The notes under the pieces: generated by a model
The model's input: only the letters and a program-made list of their open reading frames with translations
Told to the model about the DNA's origin: nothing
Databases searched by the model: none
DNA from: an uncultured Lachnospiraceae bacterium
GTDB taxonomy: Bacteria; Bacillota; Clostridia; Lachnospirales; Lachnospiraceae
Length of the DNA stretch: 55,683 bases
Direction: 5' to 3'
Assembly (NCBI GenBank): GCA_944380185.1
Contig: CALWGV010000036.1
Location: 1-55,683, forward strand
Shown here: positions 1 to 8,786 of the stretch, piece after piece
How the letters are laid out: the number at the start of each line of letters is the position of its first letter
Position numbering within the stretch: the first letter of the stretch is position 1
Position numbers and translations under genes: made by a program

Positions 1-746
1 TTGTCTCAGAAATCCAAAAATTCTACCCCGAAGAGTATGAGATGTTTGAGTTGCTAGCTTCTGGACAAACATCGGATTTTGTGGAGTTATCTGCAATTAC
101 AGAGTATACAAAACATCTGTACAGTTATGGCTTAGTTGGTCGTGAGAATGGAAAGTTGCCATATGTTAAAATGCCTGTAGCTGGAAGATACGTAGCTATG
201 GAATTAGCCAAGAGGGAAAAGAGAACAACCCTATATCGAATTGTTCCTCTTGAAAAACGAAATCAATGGGTCGCGCAGCGTGTGAAGTCAATTATACGTG
301 ATTTGCGTCAACTAGAAACAGCAATATCTAATGCAGGAACGTGCAAACTTTTTGGCGAAAACTCTTTCCCCGAGGCAGATAGATTTGTAAATGTAGGACC
401 AGTGTCTAACGAGCCAGAATTTGAAAATTTCTTCAATATCTGTAATCGTTGCTTCGTTGAGTCAATCGAAAAATACGGCAAATCATTGGGGAAAAAGAAA
501 TATTTCTGGAATGAAATCAAGTCAACTTATCCGGCTTTGTTTGACGTACTACATCGAATAAAGGTTTATCGCCATTCTAGCGACCACCTAGAACTAAACC
601 CCGATGTCGCCAAGAAGTATAAAGAATTTTGGAATGAGGATACGGCTGGTGTTACCGACTTTGAAGAACAACGGTTTGTGATTCAACAAAAGCTATTAGA
701 AGCCTTTTTATCTGCAATTCAAACAGAAATAGATTCTATATCCTAA
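1..746 (+). CDS. Unassigned accessory protein, 5'-truncated by the window edge
   Basis: The reading frame is open from base 3, so the first ATG (42) is probably internal and the gene begins outside the window. About 247 residues are visible. Residues 10-60 (counted from the ATG at 42) look like a winged-helix segment (SYGLVGRENGKLPYVKMPVA), as found near the C-termini of some prokaryotic ATPases. The C-terminal part is helical and contains R172-x5-H178 (RIKVYRH), which fits the spacing of a HEPN ribonuclease motif but is weak evidence alone. Base composition is visibly AT-richer than the following genes, suggesting transferred DNA. A strong terminator follows the stop. I do not recognise the family; a defence-type ATPase or helicase C-terminus is only a guess. 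Confidence 0.6.
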   Translation, partial: VSEIQKFYPEEYEMFELLASGQTSDFVELSAITEYTKHLYSYGLVGRENGKLPYVKMPVAGRYVAMELAKREKRTTLYRIVPLEKRNQWVAQRVKSIIRDLRQLETAISNAGTCKLFGENSFPEADRFVNVGPVSNEPEFENFFNICNRCFVESIEKYGKSLGKKKYFWNEIKSTYPALFDVLHRIKVYRHSSDHLELNPDVAKKYKEFWNEDTAGVTDFEEQRFVIQQKLLEAFLSAIQTEIDSIS

Positions 747-748
747 AC

Positions 749-793
749 AATACTCCGCCCAAAGTGTGCTTTGGGCGGAGTATTGTTTATTTT
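749..793 (+). terminator. Strong rho-independent terminator
   Basis: A perfect 16-bp stem (749-764 with 769-784, core ACTCCGCCCAAAG) closes a TGTG loop and is followed by GTTTATTTT. It starts 2 bases after the stop of the left-edge gene. The A/T-rich flanks may let it also stop rlmD transcripts coming from the other side. Confidence 0.9.
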
Positions 794-819
794 GCACTGA
801 AGTTATTATTTAGTATCTG

Positions 820-2508
820 CTAAATTATTTGAAAATGCTTTAGTGCATCTATAATTACCTCTTCCTTTTCCAGTGGGCACTGCGGCACTTTGGCATCCTC
901 TTTCTTCGACAGATTATAATTTTGACCAATTTCCAGCCCACATTTCCGCTTGACTTGAGAAATATACAGGCTGGATACCTTCAAACCGTGTTTTTCCAGT
1001 ACATACGCCTTAATCTGCTCATAGGTCGCACCTTTCTGGAACCCGGACATATCCACATCCTCCAGCGAGAACTCCACACGAACTTTCTTGGAGTCGATTT
1101 CTCCCTTGGAAAGCAAGACAACCGTCTCCACATTCCCCGTCCAGGGGAACATGTCCACCGTCCCCACTTTCTCCACCTGATACCCACCGGCCAGGAAAGT
1201 CTCCAGGTCGCGGGCCAGGGAGGTAGGCTTGCAGCTGACATAGACGATACGCTCCACGCCGTAGGCGATGATTTTGGGAAGAGCCTTGGGATGGATGCCG
1301 TCCCGGGGCGGATCCAGGACGATCAGCTCAGGCTTTTCTGTCAGTTCATCGAGGACCTTCAGCACATCGCCGGCCAGGAAACGGCAGTTGAACAGCCCAT
1401 TTAAGGCGGCGTTCTCTCTGGCCGCCTCCACAGCCTCCTCCACGATCTCTACGCCGACCACCTCACTGGCTACTGGCGCCAGGACCTGAGCAATGGTGCC
1501 GGTTCCACTGTACAGATCAAAGATCACCTTGCCCTTCGTCTCGCCTATGTAGTCACGCACCTTCTGATACAGCACCTCTGCTCCCAGGGAATTCGTCTGA
1601 AAGAAAGAAAACGGTGAGATTTTGAATTTCAGTCCCAATAATTCCTCATAAAAGAAATCCTGACCGTAGAGAACAGTTGTCCCCTCATTGCAGATCACAT
1701 CCGCCAGACTGTTGTTGACCGTGTGAAGGATGCCTGCAAAGCTGCCCTGCAGCGGAAGCGCCAGCAATCGATCGCGGAAACCGGTCAGCAGCTCCTCCTC
1801 TCTGTCCTCATATGCTGGGTCAATCTGGCTGGAGGTCACCAGTGACACTAAAATCTGACCTGTCTTTTTGCCTTTGCGCACCAGCAGATGGCGCAGATAA
1901 CCAGTATGACGCATTTTCTGATAGAAGGTGACGCCCTTTTCCGCGAAATAATCCCGCGCGGCTGATATAATAGCGGCGAAATCCTCGTCAGCAATTCGGC
2001 AGCCGTCCACTGTCACAATATCATAAAAGCTTCCCTTCCTGTGCATACCCAGGGAAAGACGTCCACCCTTGACTTCATCGCCAAAGGAGTACTCCATCTT
2101 ATTGCGATAGCCATAGGTCTCAGGACTTCCGGCAATGGGCTCCCACACCTGGGACAATTTTTCTTCTCCCAGCACGGGTGCCAGCAGTCTATGTACCTGT
2201 TCTTCTTTAAGCTTCAGCTGCTCGGCATAGGGCAGTGTCTGATATACGCAGCCGCCGCAGAGACCGAAATGCGGACACAGAGCTTTTCTTTTCCCTCCCG
2301 CATCCCTGTTCTCAAGAGGCGACGGCTCCAGTACCTCCAGAAATCTTCCCTGCACTCGTCCACTGCGGATCTTGCTCACAGAAAAGCGGATCTTCTGGCC
2401 CGGCAGGGCATCCTTTACTTCCACCTGCCGTCCTGAAACTTCTACGATTCCCTTGGCAGGAAACAAAGTGGTTTTTACCACTCCCTCATAAATTTCACCT
2501 TTCTTCAT
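820..2508 (-). CDS. rlmD: 23S rRNA (uracil-C5)-methyltransferase, RlmD/RlmCD type, with C-terminal extension
   Basis: SAM-dependent m5U methyltransferase of the TrmA/RumA family (562 aa) acting on 23S rRNA. An N-terminal TRAM domain (about residues 1-60) is followed by a 4Fe-4S cysteine cluster (CPHFGLCGGC), the Rossmann SAM motif (FDLYSGTGT), the DPPRDG motif and the nucleophile motif VSCKPTSLARD. I place the start at MKKGEIYEG (2508), preceded by AGAGG 10 nt away; an in-frame upstream ATG at 2565 lacks a good site. After the catalytic domain there is an extra 80-90 residues (from about MSGFQKGATYEQI to the end) not present in E. coli RumA. This tail resembles a short domain I recall attached to clostridial RumA-like proteins. 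Family assignment is certain; the exact target uridine(s) are inferred. Confidence 0.93.
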   Translation of the reverse strand: MKKGEIYEGVVKTTLFPAKGIVEVSGRQVEVKDALPGQKIRFSVSKIRSGRVQGRFLEVLEPSPLENRDAGGKRKALCPHFGLCGGCVYQTLPYAEQLKLKEEQVHRLLAPVLGEEKLSQVWEPIAGSPETYGYRNKMEYSFGDEVKGGRLSLGMHRKGSFYDIVTVDGCRIADEDFAAIISAARDYFAEKGVTFYQKMRHTGYLRHLLVRKGKKTGQILVSLVTSSQIDPAYEDREEELLTGFRDRLLALPLQGSFAGILHTVNNSLADVICNEGTTVLYGQDFFYEELLGLKFKISPFSFFQTNSLGAEVLYQKVRDYIGETKGKVIFDLYSGTGTIAQVLAPVASEVVGVEIVEEAVEAARENAALNGLFNCRFLAGDVLKVLDELTEKPELIVLDPPRDGIHPKALPKIIAYGVERIVYVSCKPTSLARDLETFLAGGYQVEKVGTVDMFPWTGNVETVVLLSKGEIDSKKVRVEFSLEDVDMSGFQKGATYEQIKAYVLEKHGLKVSSLYISQVKRKCGLEIGQNYNLSKKEDAKVPQCPLEKEEVIIDALKHFQII

Positions 2509-2881
2509 ATCCGTCGTTCCTCTCTCCTTCTGATCTTCTGCTCTTCTGAATATGACGGCAGCCATTTTCTCCGCTCTCTAACTCTGTCTTTTTTATCCTG
2601 CTTTTCGCAGTCTTTTATACCGTCTTTTTATGCCGTTTCCAGCACAGAATTCACAGACTTCAGGGCCCGCCGCCGTAGCCAATATACGGAAGCGGGCCCC
2701 TTCGCCTTGTCAAACTGTGTTCTGTTTTTCTGGTTTCCAGTTTTGTGGTTTCTGGTTTCCAGCTTTCTGGTTTTCCGGTTTCCGGCTTTTTTGACTTCCG
2801 GTTTTACGGTCGCCGCAGCAGACAGCAGCCGCATCTTGCTCTGCTCTCTGCCGGTCCGCGCCCATTTTCAGCGCTTTGCGC
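2509..2881. other. Intergenic stretch with hairpin and low-complexity GGTTTCC-like repeats
   Basis: No convincing gene. At 2663-2699 a two-tier hairpin (GGGCCCGC pairing GCGGGCCC, inner CCGTA/TACGG) stands alone without a T-run. From about 2728 to 2812 the sequence is an imperfect tandem array of units such as GGTTTCC, GGTTTTC and AGCTTTC, strongly purine/pyrimidine-biased between strands. Open frames through it translate to monotonous K/N/Q/R-rich peptides and are treated as spurious. Confidence 0.6.
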
Positions 2882-3166
2882 TTATTCTTCCTCGTCGTCC
2901 TTGTCGTCGGAGGCCTTCTCCTCATCATCCAGGAAATCGTCATCGTCGAAGAAATCATCGTCAAAGTCGTCATCGAAATCATCATCCGTGCCAGGGCAAG
3001 CAGGGCAGACAAAGCGATATACGGCATAGGCAATACCGGCGATGGCGGCGACCGCTCCTACGATGGCCAGCACCCACAGCAGCGTGTTCTTTTTCTTCTC
3101 ATTGTCTCTCTTGTTCAGCAGCTCGTCTAATTTTAAAGTTGTCATCAGCTCGTCCATCTTTTTCAT
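2882..3166 (-). CDS. Small single-pass membrane protein with polyacidic C-terminus
   Basis: A 94-residue protein with a basic cytoplasmic-type N-terminus (about residues 1-28, KRDNEKKKN), one transmembrane helix (about 29-50, LLWVLAIVGAVAAIAGIAYAV), then CPAC and an Asp/Glu-rich tail that is almost entirely acidic. The start at MKKMDELM is supported by AAAGGA 10 nt upstream; a longer frame to 3220 lacks a site. Function unknown. The acidic tail could be low-complexity charge, bind cations or contact a basic partner. It sits between pcrA and rlmD on the same strand, about 150 bases downstream of pcrA. Confidence 0.75.
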   Translation of the reverse strand: MKKMDELMTTLKLDELLNKRDNEKKKNTLLWVLAIVGAVAAIAGIAYAVYRFVCPACPGTDDDFDDDFDDDFFDDDDFLDDEEKASDDKDDEEE

Positions 3167-3315
3167 CGTCACCAGTTCCTTTCTAATGGTATTATGTACA
3201 GCTTTAATATAAAATATCATAGCATATTCGACGAAAAAATGCTATCTGCAAATCGTCTTCTCATGCAATTTCTCGATTAAAGGCGGGTGGCCCGAATACA
3301 ATTTGATTGATTCGC

Positions 3316-5628
3316 TTACAACTTCTGCAGGCGGGCAAAAGATGCGTACATCTTTTTGATGCCATAATGGTCAAACTCCACCGTCACCTCAAAATCGCGT
3401 TTCTGCTCGGTGATGGCCCGAACCGTCCCCTCACCGAATTTGACATGGCGCACCCGGTCTCCGGGCTGATAGTCCAGGTTGTCTTCCTTGGTAACGGTAA
3501 ACTGTTTGCCCAGAAAAATATTGTTGCTTTCGGTGAGCTTCCCAAAACCGCCGTAGGCCGGAGCCCGGTAGGCAGGCGACACTCCCCGCACCGAATCTGA
3601 AAAACCGCGGCCGGCAGAAGAAAAGCGGTCCTTTAAAGCCTCCGGCGAACCGCCTATCCGGCCTGCATTTTCTGTACGGTTTTCCCGTCTGGCCGCCTTT
3701 TCATCGAGCAGCAGTTCAGGAGATATCTCATCAATAAAACGGGACCGGCGGCAGAAGCGATTTTCCCCGTTGATCATCCGAAGAGTAGCGCAGGTAAGCG
3801 TCAGCTCCTTTTTCGCCCGCGTCACGCCCACATAGAACAGGCGCCGTTCCTCCTCCATATCACCTGGATCATCCGAATTGACCGCCTGACTGCCGGGGAA
3901 AAGCCCGTCCTCCAGACCGGTCAGAAATACCTTGGTAAACTCCAGGCCCTTAGCCCCATGAAGCGTCATCAAAGTCAGCCGATCTTCAGCCTGGTTCAGA
4001 TTATCCACCTCGGCCACCAGAGCCACTTCCTCCAGAAAGCCGCTGAGAGTCGGATTTTCCGTCGCCGCCTCGTAATCCGCCGCTTTGTTGATCAGCTCCT
4101 GCAGGTTTTCACGACGCGCCTGCGCTTCCAGCTCATCCTCTTTGTCGAGCTCCTCGTCATAGCCGCTGCTGTCCAAAATATCCCGGATCAGATCTGACAC
4201 GGACATTTTATATTCCAGCTTGCTGCGATAGACCTCGATGAGATTCACAAAGCCTTCCAGTTTTTGGGCAGCCCGTCCCAGTCCCGGGATTCTCCCCGCT
4301 CTGGTCAGCGCCTCGTAAAAGCTCAGTTCATTGGCGGAAGCATAGAGCATGACCTTGGCAATGGTCGTATTGCCTATTCCTCTCTTGGGTACATTGATAA
4401 TCCTCTGAACAGCCAGATCGTCCCGTCCATTGTCCACGGTCTTCAGATACGCCAGTATATCTTTGATTTCTTTTCTCTGATAGAAGTTTACTCCGCCGAT
4501 CAGACGGTAAGGCACATTGTGCTGAATACATTTTTCTTCCAAAATACGGGACTGGGCATTGGTGCGGTATAAAACAGCACATTCGCCGAGACTGATTCCC
4601 CGCTCTTCGGCCCGCTTCACCTGGCGGACCACCGCCTCCGCCTCATCGTAAGCCGTCTCATAGCGGGCGTAGTGCACCGGTTCGCCCTCCTCGTTTTCGG
4701 TCCACAGTCTCTTATCCTTGCGCCCCTCATTGTGAGAGATCACTTCATTGGCCACCTCCAGGATATGACCGGTAGAACGATAATTCTGCTCCAGCTTGAT
4801 AACCTTGGCTTCCGGATAAATCTCCTCGAAATTCAGAATATTCCCGATGTTGGCGCCGCGGAATTTGTAGATGGACTGATCGTCATCTCCCACCACGCAG
4901 AGATTTTTATCTCCGCCGGTCAGGAGGCTCAGCAGACGGAATTGGGCTGTATTGGTATCCTGATATTCGTCCACCAGAATATAGCGGAAACGGTTCTGAT
5001 ATCTCTCCCGTATCTCCCGATTGCCCTGCAATAGCTCCACTGTCTTCATGATCAGATCGTCAAAGTCAAAAGCATTGCTGCGGTGCAGCTGTTCCTGGTA
5101 TTCCCGATACGCTTCCGCCATCTGCATCTTGCGATATTCACCGGATACCTGGGCCGCGTATTCCTCCGGGCTGACCAGCTCGTTTTTGTTGGCTGAGATC
5201 ACGCTCATGATCGAGCGGTCCCGGTACAGCTTCGGATCCAGCTCCAGCTTCTTCATCACCTGGCGGACCAGGGTGCGCTGATCGTCGCTGTCATAAATCG
5301 TAAAGTTCCGGTCATACCCCAGGCTCTCTGCATCCCGGCGCAGGATCCGCACGCACAGAGAGTGAAAAGTGGAAACCCATACGCTCTCGGCACCGGTCCC
5401 CACCAGAGCATTTACCCTGTCCCGCATCTCCCCGGCAGCCTTGTTGGTAAAGGTGATGGCCAGGATATTCCACGGTGCAACCTTTTTTTCCTCGATTAAA
5501 TAAGCAATCCGATGGGTCAGTGCCCTGGTCTTTCCGGAGCCCGCTCCGGCCAGGATTAACAAAGGGCCGTCTGTAGTAAAGACGGCCTCCCTCTGCATCG
5601 GATTTAATGTGTCATAAATCTCGTTCAT
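3316..5628 (-). CDS. pcrA: ATP-dependent DNA helicase PcrA/UvrD
   Basis: Superfamily 1A 3'-5' helicase (770 aa), used in repair and in clearing RecA filaments and replication-transcription conflicts. The Walker A motif GAGSGKT is near residue 30, followed by TFTNKAAGEM (Ia), DEYQDTN (II), GDDDQSIYKFRGA (III) and VTRAKKEL (VI). The C-terminal tail carries the PcrA-type KFGEGTV RNA-polymerase-binding Tudor-like region. The start ATG at 5628 has AAGGGG at good spacing. pspA lies only 16 bp upstream on the same strand, so the two are probably cotranscribed. Confidence 0.97.
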   Translation of the reverse strand: MNEIYDTLNPMQREAVFTTDGPLLILAGAGSGKTRALTHRIAYLIEEKKVAPWNILAITFTNKAAGEMRDRVNALVGTGAESVWVSTFHSLCVRILRRDAESLGYDRNFTIYDSDDQRTLVRQVMKKLELDPKLYRDRSIMSVISANKNELVSPEEYAAQVSGEYRKMQMAEAYREYQEQLHRSNAFDFDDLIMKTVELLQGNREIRERYQNRFRYILVDEYQDTNTAQFRLLSLLTGGDKNLCVVGDDDQSIYKFRGANIGNILNFEEIYPEAKVIKLEQNYRSTGHILEVANEVISHNEGRKDKRLWTENEEGEPVHYARYETAYDEAEAVVRQVKRAEERGISLGECAVLYRTNAQSRILEEKCIQHNVPYRLIGGVNFYQRKEIKDILAYLKTVDNGRDDLAVQRIINVPKRGIGNTTIAKVMLYASANELSFYEALTRAGRIPGLGRAAQKLEGFVNLIEVYRSKLEYKMSVSDLIRDILDSSGYDEELDKEDELEAQARRENLQELINKAADYEAATENPTLSGFLEEVALVAEVDNLNQAEDRLTLMTLHGAKGLEFTKVFLTGLEDGLFPGSQAVNSDDPGDMEEERRLFYVGVTRAKKELTLTCATLRMINGENRFCRRSRFIDEISPELLLDEKAARRENRTENAGRIGGSPEALKDRFSSAGRGFSDSVRGVSPAYRAPAYGGFGKLTESNNIFLGKQFTVTKEDNLDYQPGDRVRHVKFGEGTVRAITEQKRDFEVTVEFDHYGIKKMYASFARLQKL

Positions 5629-5644
5629 CGTGTCCCCTTACCGA

Positions 5645-6328
5645 TTATTTGCCCAGCTTTGCTTTCAGGGCCGCCAGTTCATCCTCCACTGCGGCCGAAG
5701 GCTGTGCATCATATTTGCTCATCAGATCTTCCACCCCTGTCTCGGAAGTGCTGACGCCGTTGAGCTCCGCCATGGCATTGGCCTTGTCAAGCATCTGATT
5801 GGCCCTAGCCTCCATCCGGTCAAAAGCCGACAGATTGTCAGCGGCTCCCTGAATACTGGATCCGATTTTGTTGATCTTCTCCTGGGTCTTGGCCACGGCC
5901 ACCTTCGCCTTGATAGCGTCCTTACGCGCATTCAGCGTGGAGATATCCGAGCAGAGCTTATCGTACATCTGCTTCATCTTGGAGGAATTGGCTGCCGCAG
6001 CCTCATAAGCCTGCTGCAGGCCTGCCTGCTTCTCCACCAGAGCCGTCTTTTTCATCAAAAACTGCTTGGCATCGTTGTCGTTGCCCGCCAGCACCGCCTT
6101 CTCCGCATAGGCCTGAAGCTTGGCGATCTCCGCCGTGCACTCTTTCAATTCTCTCTCACAGCGCTTCTCCTCAGCCATCACGGTGGCCGTCTCTTCCTTT
6201 ACATTGGCCAGGTCATCCTGCAGATTGCGCAGATACTGATCGATCATCTTGGCCGGGTCCTCCGCCTTGTCAAGAAGCGCATTGATATTGGCTGACATAA
6301 TATCCGCAAATCTCTGAATAATTCCCAT
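5645..6328 (-). CDS. pspA: PspA/IM30 family membrane-stress protein
   Basis: Coiled-coil peripheral membrane protein (227 aa) of the PspA/Vipp1 ESCRT-III-like family, which forms assemblies that protect the cytoplasmic membrane. Almost the whole length is helical heptad sequence after the amphipathic N-terminus MGIIQRFADIMSANI. The conserved EDP motif (LLDKAEDPAKMIDQYL) is present. The start at MGIIQRF is fixed by GGAGGAG 7 nt upstream; a longer in-frame extension is not initiator-like. It is the first gene before pcrA. Role in this organism is inferred from the family. Confidence 0.93.
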   Translation of the reverse strand: MGIIQRFADIMSANINALLDKAEDPAKMIDQYLRNLQDDLANVKEETATVMAEEKRCERELKECTAEIAKLQAYAEKAVLAGNDNDAKQFLMKKTALVEKQAGLQQAYEAAAANSSKMKQMYDKLCSDISTLNARKDAIKAKVAVAKTQEKINKIGSSIQGAADNLSAFDRMEARANQMLDKANAMAELNGVSTSETGVEDLMSKYDAQPSAAVEDELAALKAKLGK

Positions 6329-6385
6329 AATACAACTCCTCCTGTATTGGTCTATAGTCGGCGCTGCAGGCCGTTCACTGCTATT

Positions 6386-6414
6386 AGCATAACATAAACC
6401 CTTCCTCTTGTCAT
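6386..6414 (-). promoter_or_regulatory. Probable sigma-A promoter for pspA-pcrA
   Basis: Read on the minus strand: ATGACA, 17-bp spacer, TATGCT, with a TG one base upstream of the -10 (extended -10). The -35 is imperfect. It lies about 57 bases upstream of the pspA start. Confidence 0.5.
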
Positions 6415-6514
6415 TCAAATTTTACATCTTTTACTTGTGCTTTCCCGTCCGGATGAGTATACTGTAATCGAATATTTTTGTCGCGGCACCGCAGCAGGAA
6501 GGAGATATACGCCC

Positions 6515-7489
6515 ATGCAGACCTTGAATCAGGATATCAAAAATCACACCTTTCGGCCGGTATACTGCCTGTACGGGGAGGAAGCTTACCTGAAGCGAAG
6601 CTTCAAAATCAGACTCCGGGAGGCGATCCTCGGCGGCGACACCATGAACTATCACCATTTTGAGGGCAAGGATGCAGATGTGCGCGCAATCATTGACGCG
6701 GCCGATACTCTTCCCTTTTTTGCCGAGCACAGGCTGATTCTCGTCGAGGACAGCGGCCTGTTTAAAAGAGATGCCGGAGAACTTCCCCAGTACCTCTCCA
6801 CTATGCCGGAGACTACCATCATCATTTTCGTGGAATCCCAGATGGACAAGAGAAGCAGGCTGTACAAAGCGGTTAATTCTCTGGGGTACGCCGTGGAACT
6901 GAAACGTCAGGAACCGGCCTACATTGAAAAATGGATTTTATCCATATTAAAAAAGGAGAATAAGCAGATCACACGCAATACCATGAACCTGTTTCTGGAG
7001 CGGACAGGGACCGACATGGATCTGATCCGCAGTGAGCTGGATAAACTTCTGGCCTACACCGCCGGGTGGGACGTCATCACTGCGGAGGATGTGCTGGCGG
7101 TGGGCTCCGTCCAGATCACCGGTCATATCTTCGATATGGTGGGAGCCGTCTCCGCCCGCAACCATGACCGGGCGCTCCGACTCTACCACGATCTTCTGGC
7201 CCTAAAGGAACCGCCTATGCGGATTCTCTTTCTGATCGCCAGACAGTTCAATCAGCTCCTGCAGGTTCGCGAGCTCTCCGATGCCGGTATGGACCAGCGC
7301 ACCATCGCCCAGAAGCTGAGCCTGAATCCATATGTGACAGGCAAGATCCGCACCCAGTCGCGCTCTTTCACGCCCGAAGCCCTGGAAGCCGCCGTATCCG
7401 CCTGCGTGGACGCCGAGACCGCCGTCAAGACCGGCAATCTCTCCGATCAGCTGGCTGTGGAGCTCTTGCTGGTGCAGCTAAGCAGCTAG
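6515..7489 (+). CDS. holA: DNA polymerase III subunit delta
   Basis: Clamp-loader delta subunit (324 aa), which opens the sliding clamp. The N-terminus FRPVYCLYGEEAYL matches the degenerate nucleotide-fold start typical of HolA. The remainder follows the family pattern: FVESQMDKRSRLYKA, then a C-terminal collar domain ending TGNLSDQLAVELLL. The start at MQTLNQD is chosen because AGGAAGGAG lies about 9 nt upstream; the frame is open back to 6437 without a better site. It is transcribed divergently from pspA. Confidence 0.93.
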   Translation: MQTLNQDIKNHTFRPVYCLYGEEAYLKRSFKIRLREAILGGDTMNYHHFEGKDADVRAIIDAADTLPFFAEHRLILVEDSGLFKRDAGELPQYLSTMPETTIIIFVESQMDKRSRLYKAVNSLGYAVELKRQEPAYIEKWILSILKKENKQITRNTMNLFLERTGTDMDLIRSELDKLLAYTAGWDVITAEDVLAVGSVQITGHIFDMVGAVSARNHDRALRLYHDLLALKEPPMRILFLIARQFNQLLQVRELSDAGMDQRTIAQKLSLNPYVTGKIRTQSRSFTPEALEAAVSACVDAETAVKTGNLSDQLAVELLLVQLSS

Positions 7490-7818
7490 AATCATATTGC
7501 GCTGTCAAACAGGAAAGCCGGCTTACCGTCAATCAAATCATGAGCCGTTAAACGATAACCAGGCAGCTTGCAGATTGAGATTGCCGGCGTCCAAATCGGA
7601 TAAAAAGAACAGGCGAAAAAACCGCCGACGCGGGACGCTCTATCGCATCCCGAACCGACAGCTTTTCTCGCCTTTTCTCTGTATCTTCCTTTATATCTTA
7701 TATATCTATTATATCTTTACTTCCTTATTTTTCGGCCTATAGCCCTCTGTCTGAGCTTGTTTTATCCTGCGTTTATTTTATCCTGAGCCTATTTTATCGC
7801 CCTCGTTATTTTATCGTT
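7490..7818. other. Convergent intergenic region with TTTTATC repeats
   Basis: Lies between the 3' ends of holA and yebC; no supported gene. AGGCGAAAA near 7610 can pair with TTTTCTCGCCT near 7670 as a weak holA terminator. At 7758-7816 the octamer-like unit (A/G)TTTTATC occurs four times at roughly 15-19-bp spacing. The rest is AT-rich with no recognised signal. Confidence 0.5.
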
Positions 7819-8550
7819 TCAGGCCTCATCCCAGTTATGGTAAACAGCCTGCACATCATCATCGTCGTCCAGCAGATCCAGCGTTCTCTGCAGATATTTG
7901 ACGGAATCCGGATCCGTAAGCTCTACCCAGGTCTGGGGAACCATCGTCACCGAAGCGTCGGCCATCGGAATCCCTGCAGCCTCCAGACTTTCACGTACCT
8001 GGCTGAAATCATCAGGATCAGTATAGATTTCGTAGCAGTCGTCCTCCTCACTGAAATCCTCAGCGCCGGCATCCAGAGCTGTCATCATCAGCTCATCGGG
8101 ATCCATCTCACACTCTTCCTTGTCGACAATAATCTGTCCCTTCTGATCAAACATAAAGGATACACAGCCAGGCGTGCCGATATTGCCATTGCCCTTGGTA
8201 AATGCGCTTCTGACATTGGCAGCCGTGCGGTTCTTATTGTCCGTCAGCGTGTCCACGATAATCGCCACCCCGCCAGGGCCATAGCCCTCATAGGTTATCT
8301 TCTCATAATTTACGCTGCCCAGATCGCCGGCAGCCTTCTTGATGCCTCTCTCGATGGTGTCGTTGGGCATATTGTTGGCCTTGGCCTTGGCGATCACATC
8401 GCGCAGCTTGCTGTTGTTGGCCGGATCTGCTCCGCCCTCCTTGACTGCCACGGCAATCTCACGGCCAATCACCGTAAAGATCTTGCCCTTGGCTGCATCA
8501 TTTTTTTCCTTTTTATGCTTGATATTCGCAAACTTGGAATGTCCTGACAT
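7819..8550 (-). CDS. yebC: YebC/PmpR (TACO1) family protein
   Basis: Conserved 243-residue protein beginning [23 protein letters not shown], the family signature. It continues with the typical motifs [23 protein letters not shown] and a C-terminal acidic region. Older annotation calls it a DNA-binding regulator. More recent work on YebC/TACO1 proteins supports a role in translation through proline-rich stretches; which applies here cannot be seen from sequence. It is apparently monocistronic with its own promoter at 8599-8627. Confidence 0.95.
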   Translation of the reverse strand: MSGHSKFANIKHKKEKNDAAKGKIFTVIGREIAVAVKEGGADPANNSKLRDVIAKAKANNMPNDTIERGIKKAAGDLGSVNYEKITYEGYGPGGVAIIVDTLTDNKNRTAANVRSAFTKGNGNIGTPGCVSFMFDQKGQIIVDKEECEMDPDELMMTALDAGAEDFSEEDDCYEIYTDPDDFSQVRESLEAAGIPMADASVTMVPQTWVELTDPDSVKYLQRTLDLLDDDDDVQAVYHNWDEA

Positions 8551-8598
8551 ACAATCTCTCCTCTTTCTTTCCTTATCAAATGCCTAAAAACCATAGTT

Positions 8599-8627
8599 AT
8601 TCTAACACTATTCGCCCCAGACTTCAA
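8599..8627 (-). promoter_or_regulatory. Sigma-A promoter for yebC
   Basis: Minus-strand TTGAAG, 17-bp spacer, TAGAAT, ending about 49 bases before the yebC start codon. Good match in both hexamers and spacing. Confidence 0.65.
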
Positions 8628-8683
8628 CATTTTTCTCCGAGACTTGGCTATGCGCCTGTTTTCCCAAAGCATCGGCTTTAACA

Positions 8684-8717
8684 GACAGCGCCCCTGCCCG
8701 AAGGCAAAGGCGTTGTC
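8684..8717. other. Stable GC-rich hairpin
   Basis: GACAGCGCC pairs with GGCGTTGTC (one G-U) and an inner TGCC/GGCA closes on CGAA. There is no T-run on either strand, so it is not a canonical terminator. It lies between mazF (3' side) and the yebC promoter. Confidence 0.35.
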
Positions 8718-8786
8718 TCCATTTGATACAGTATAGGACGGATATATGGCGGATAAACGAAAGGGGAACGAGCCGGCTTTACTTCT

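Noticed and set aside
2628-3130. Several overlapping open frames on both strands near 2.6-3.1 kb
   Set aside because: They are K/N/Q- or S-rich translations of the repeat tract or antisense frames of the small membrane protein and lack ribosome sites.
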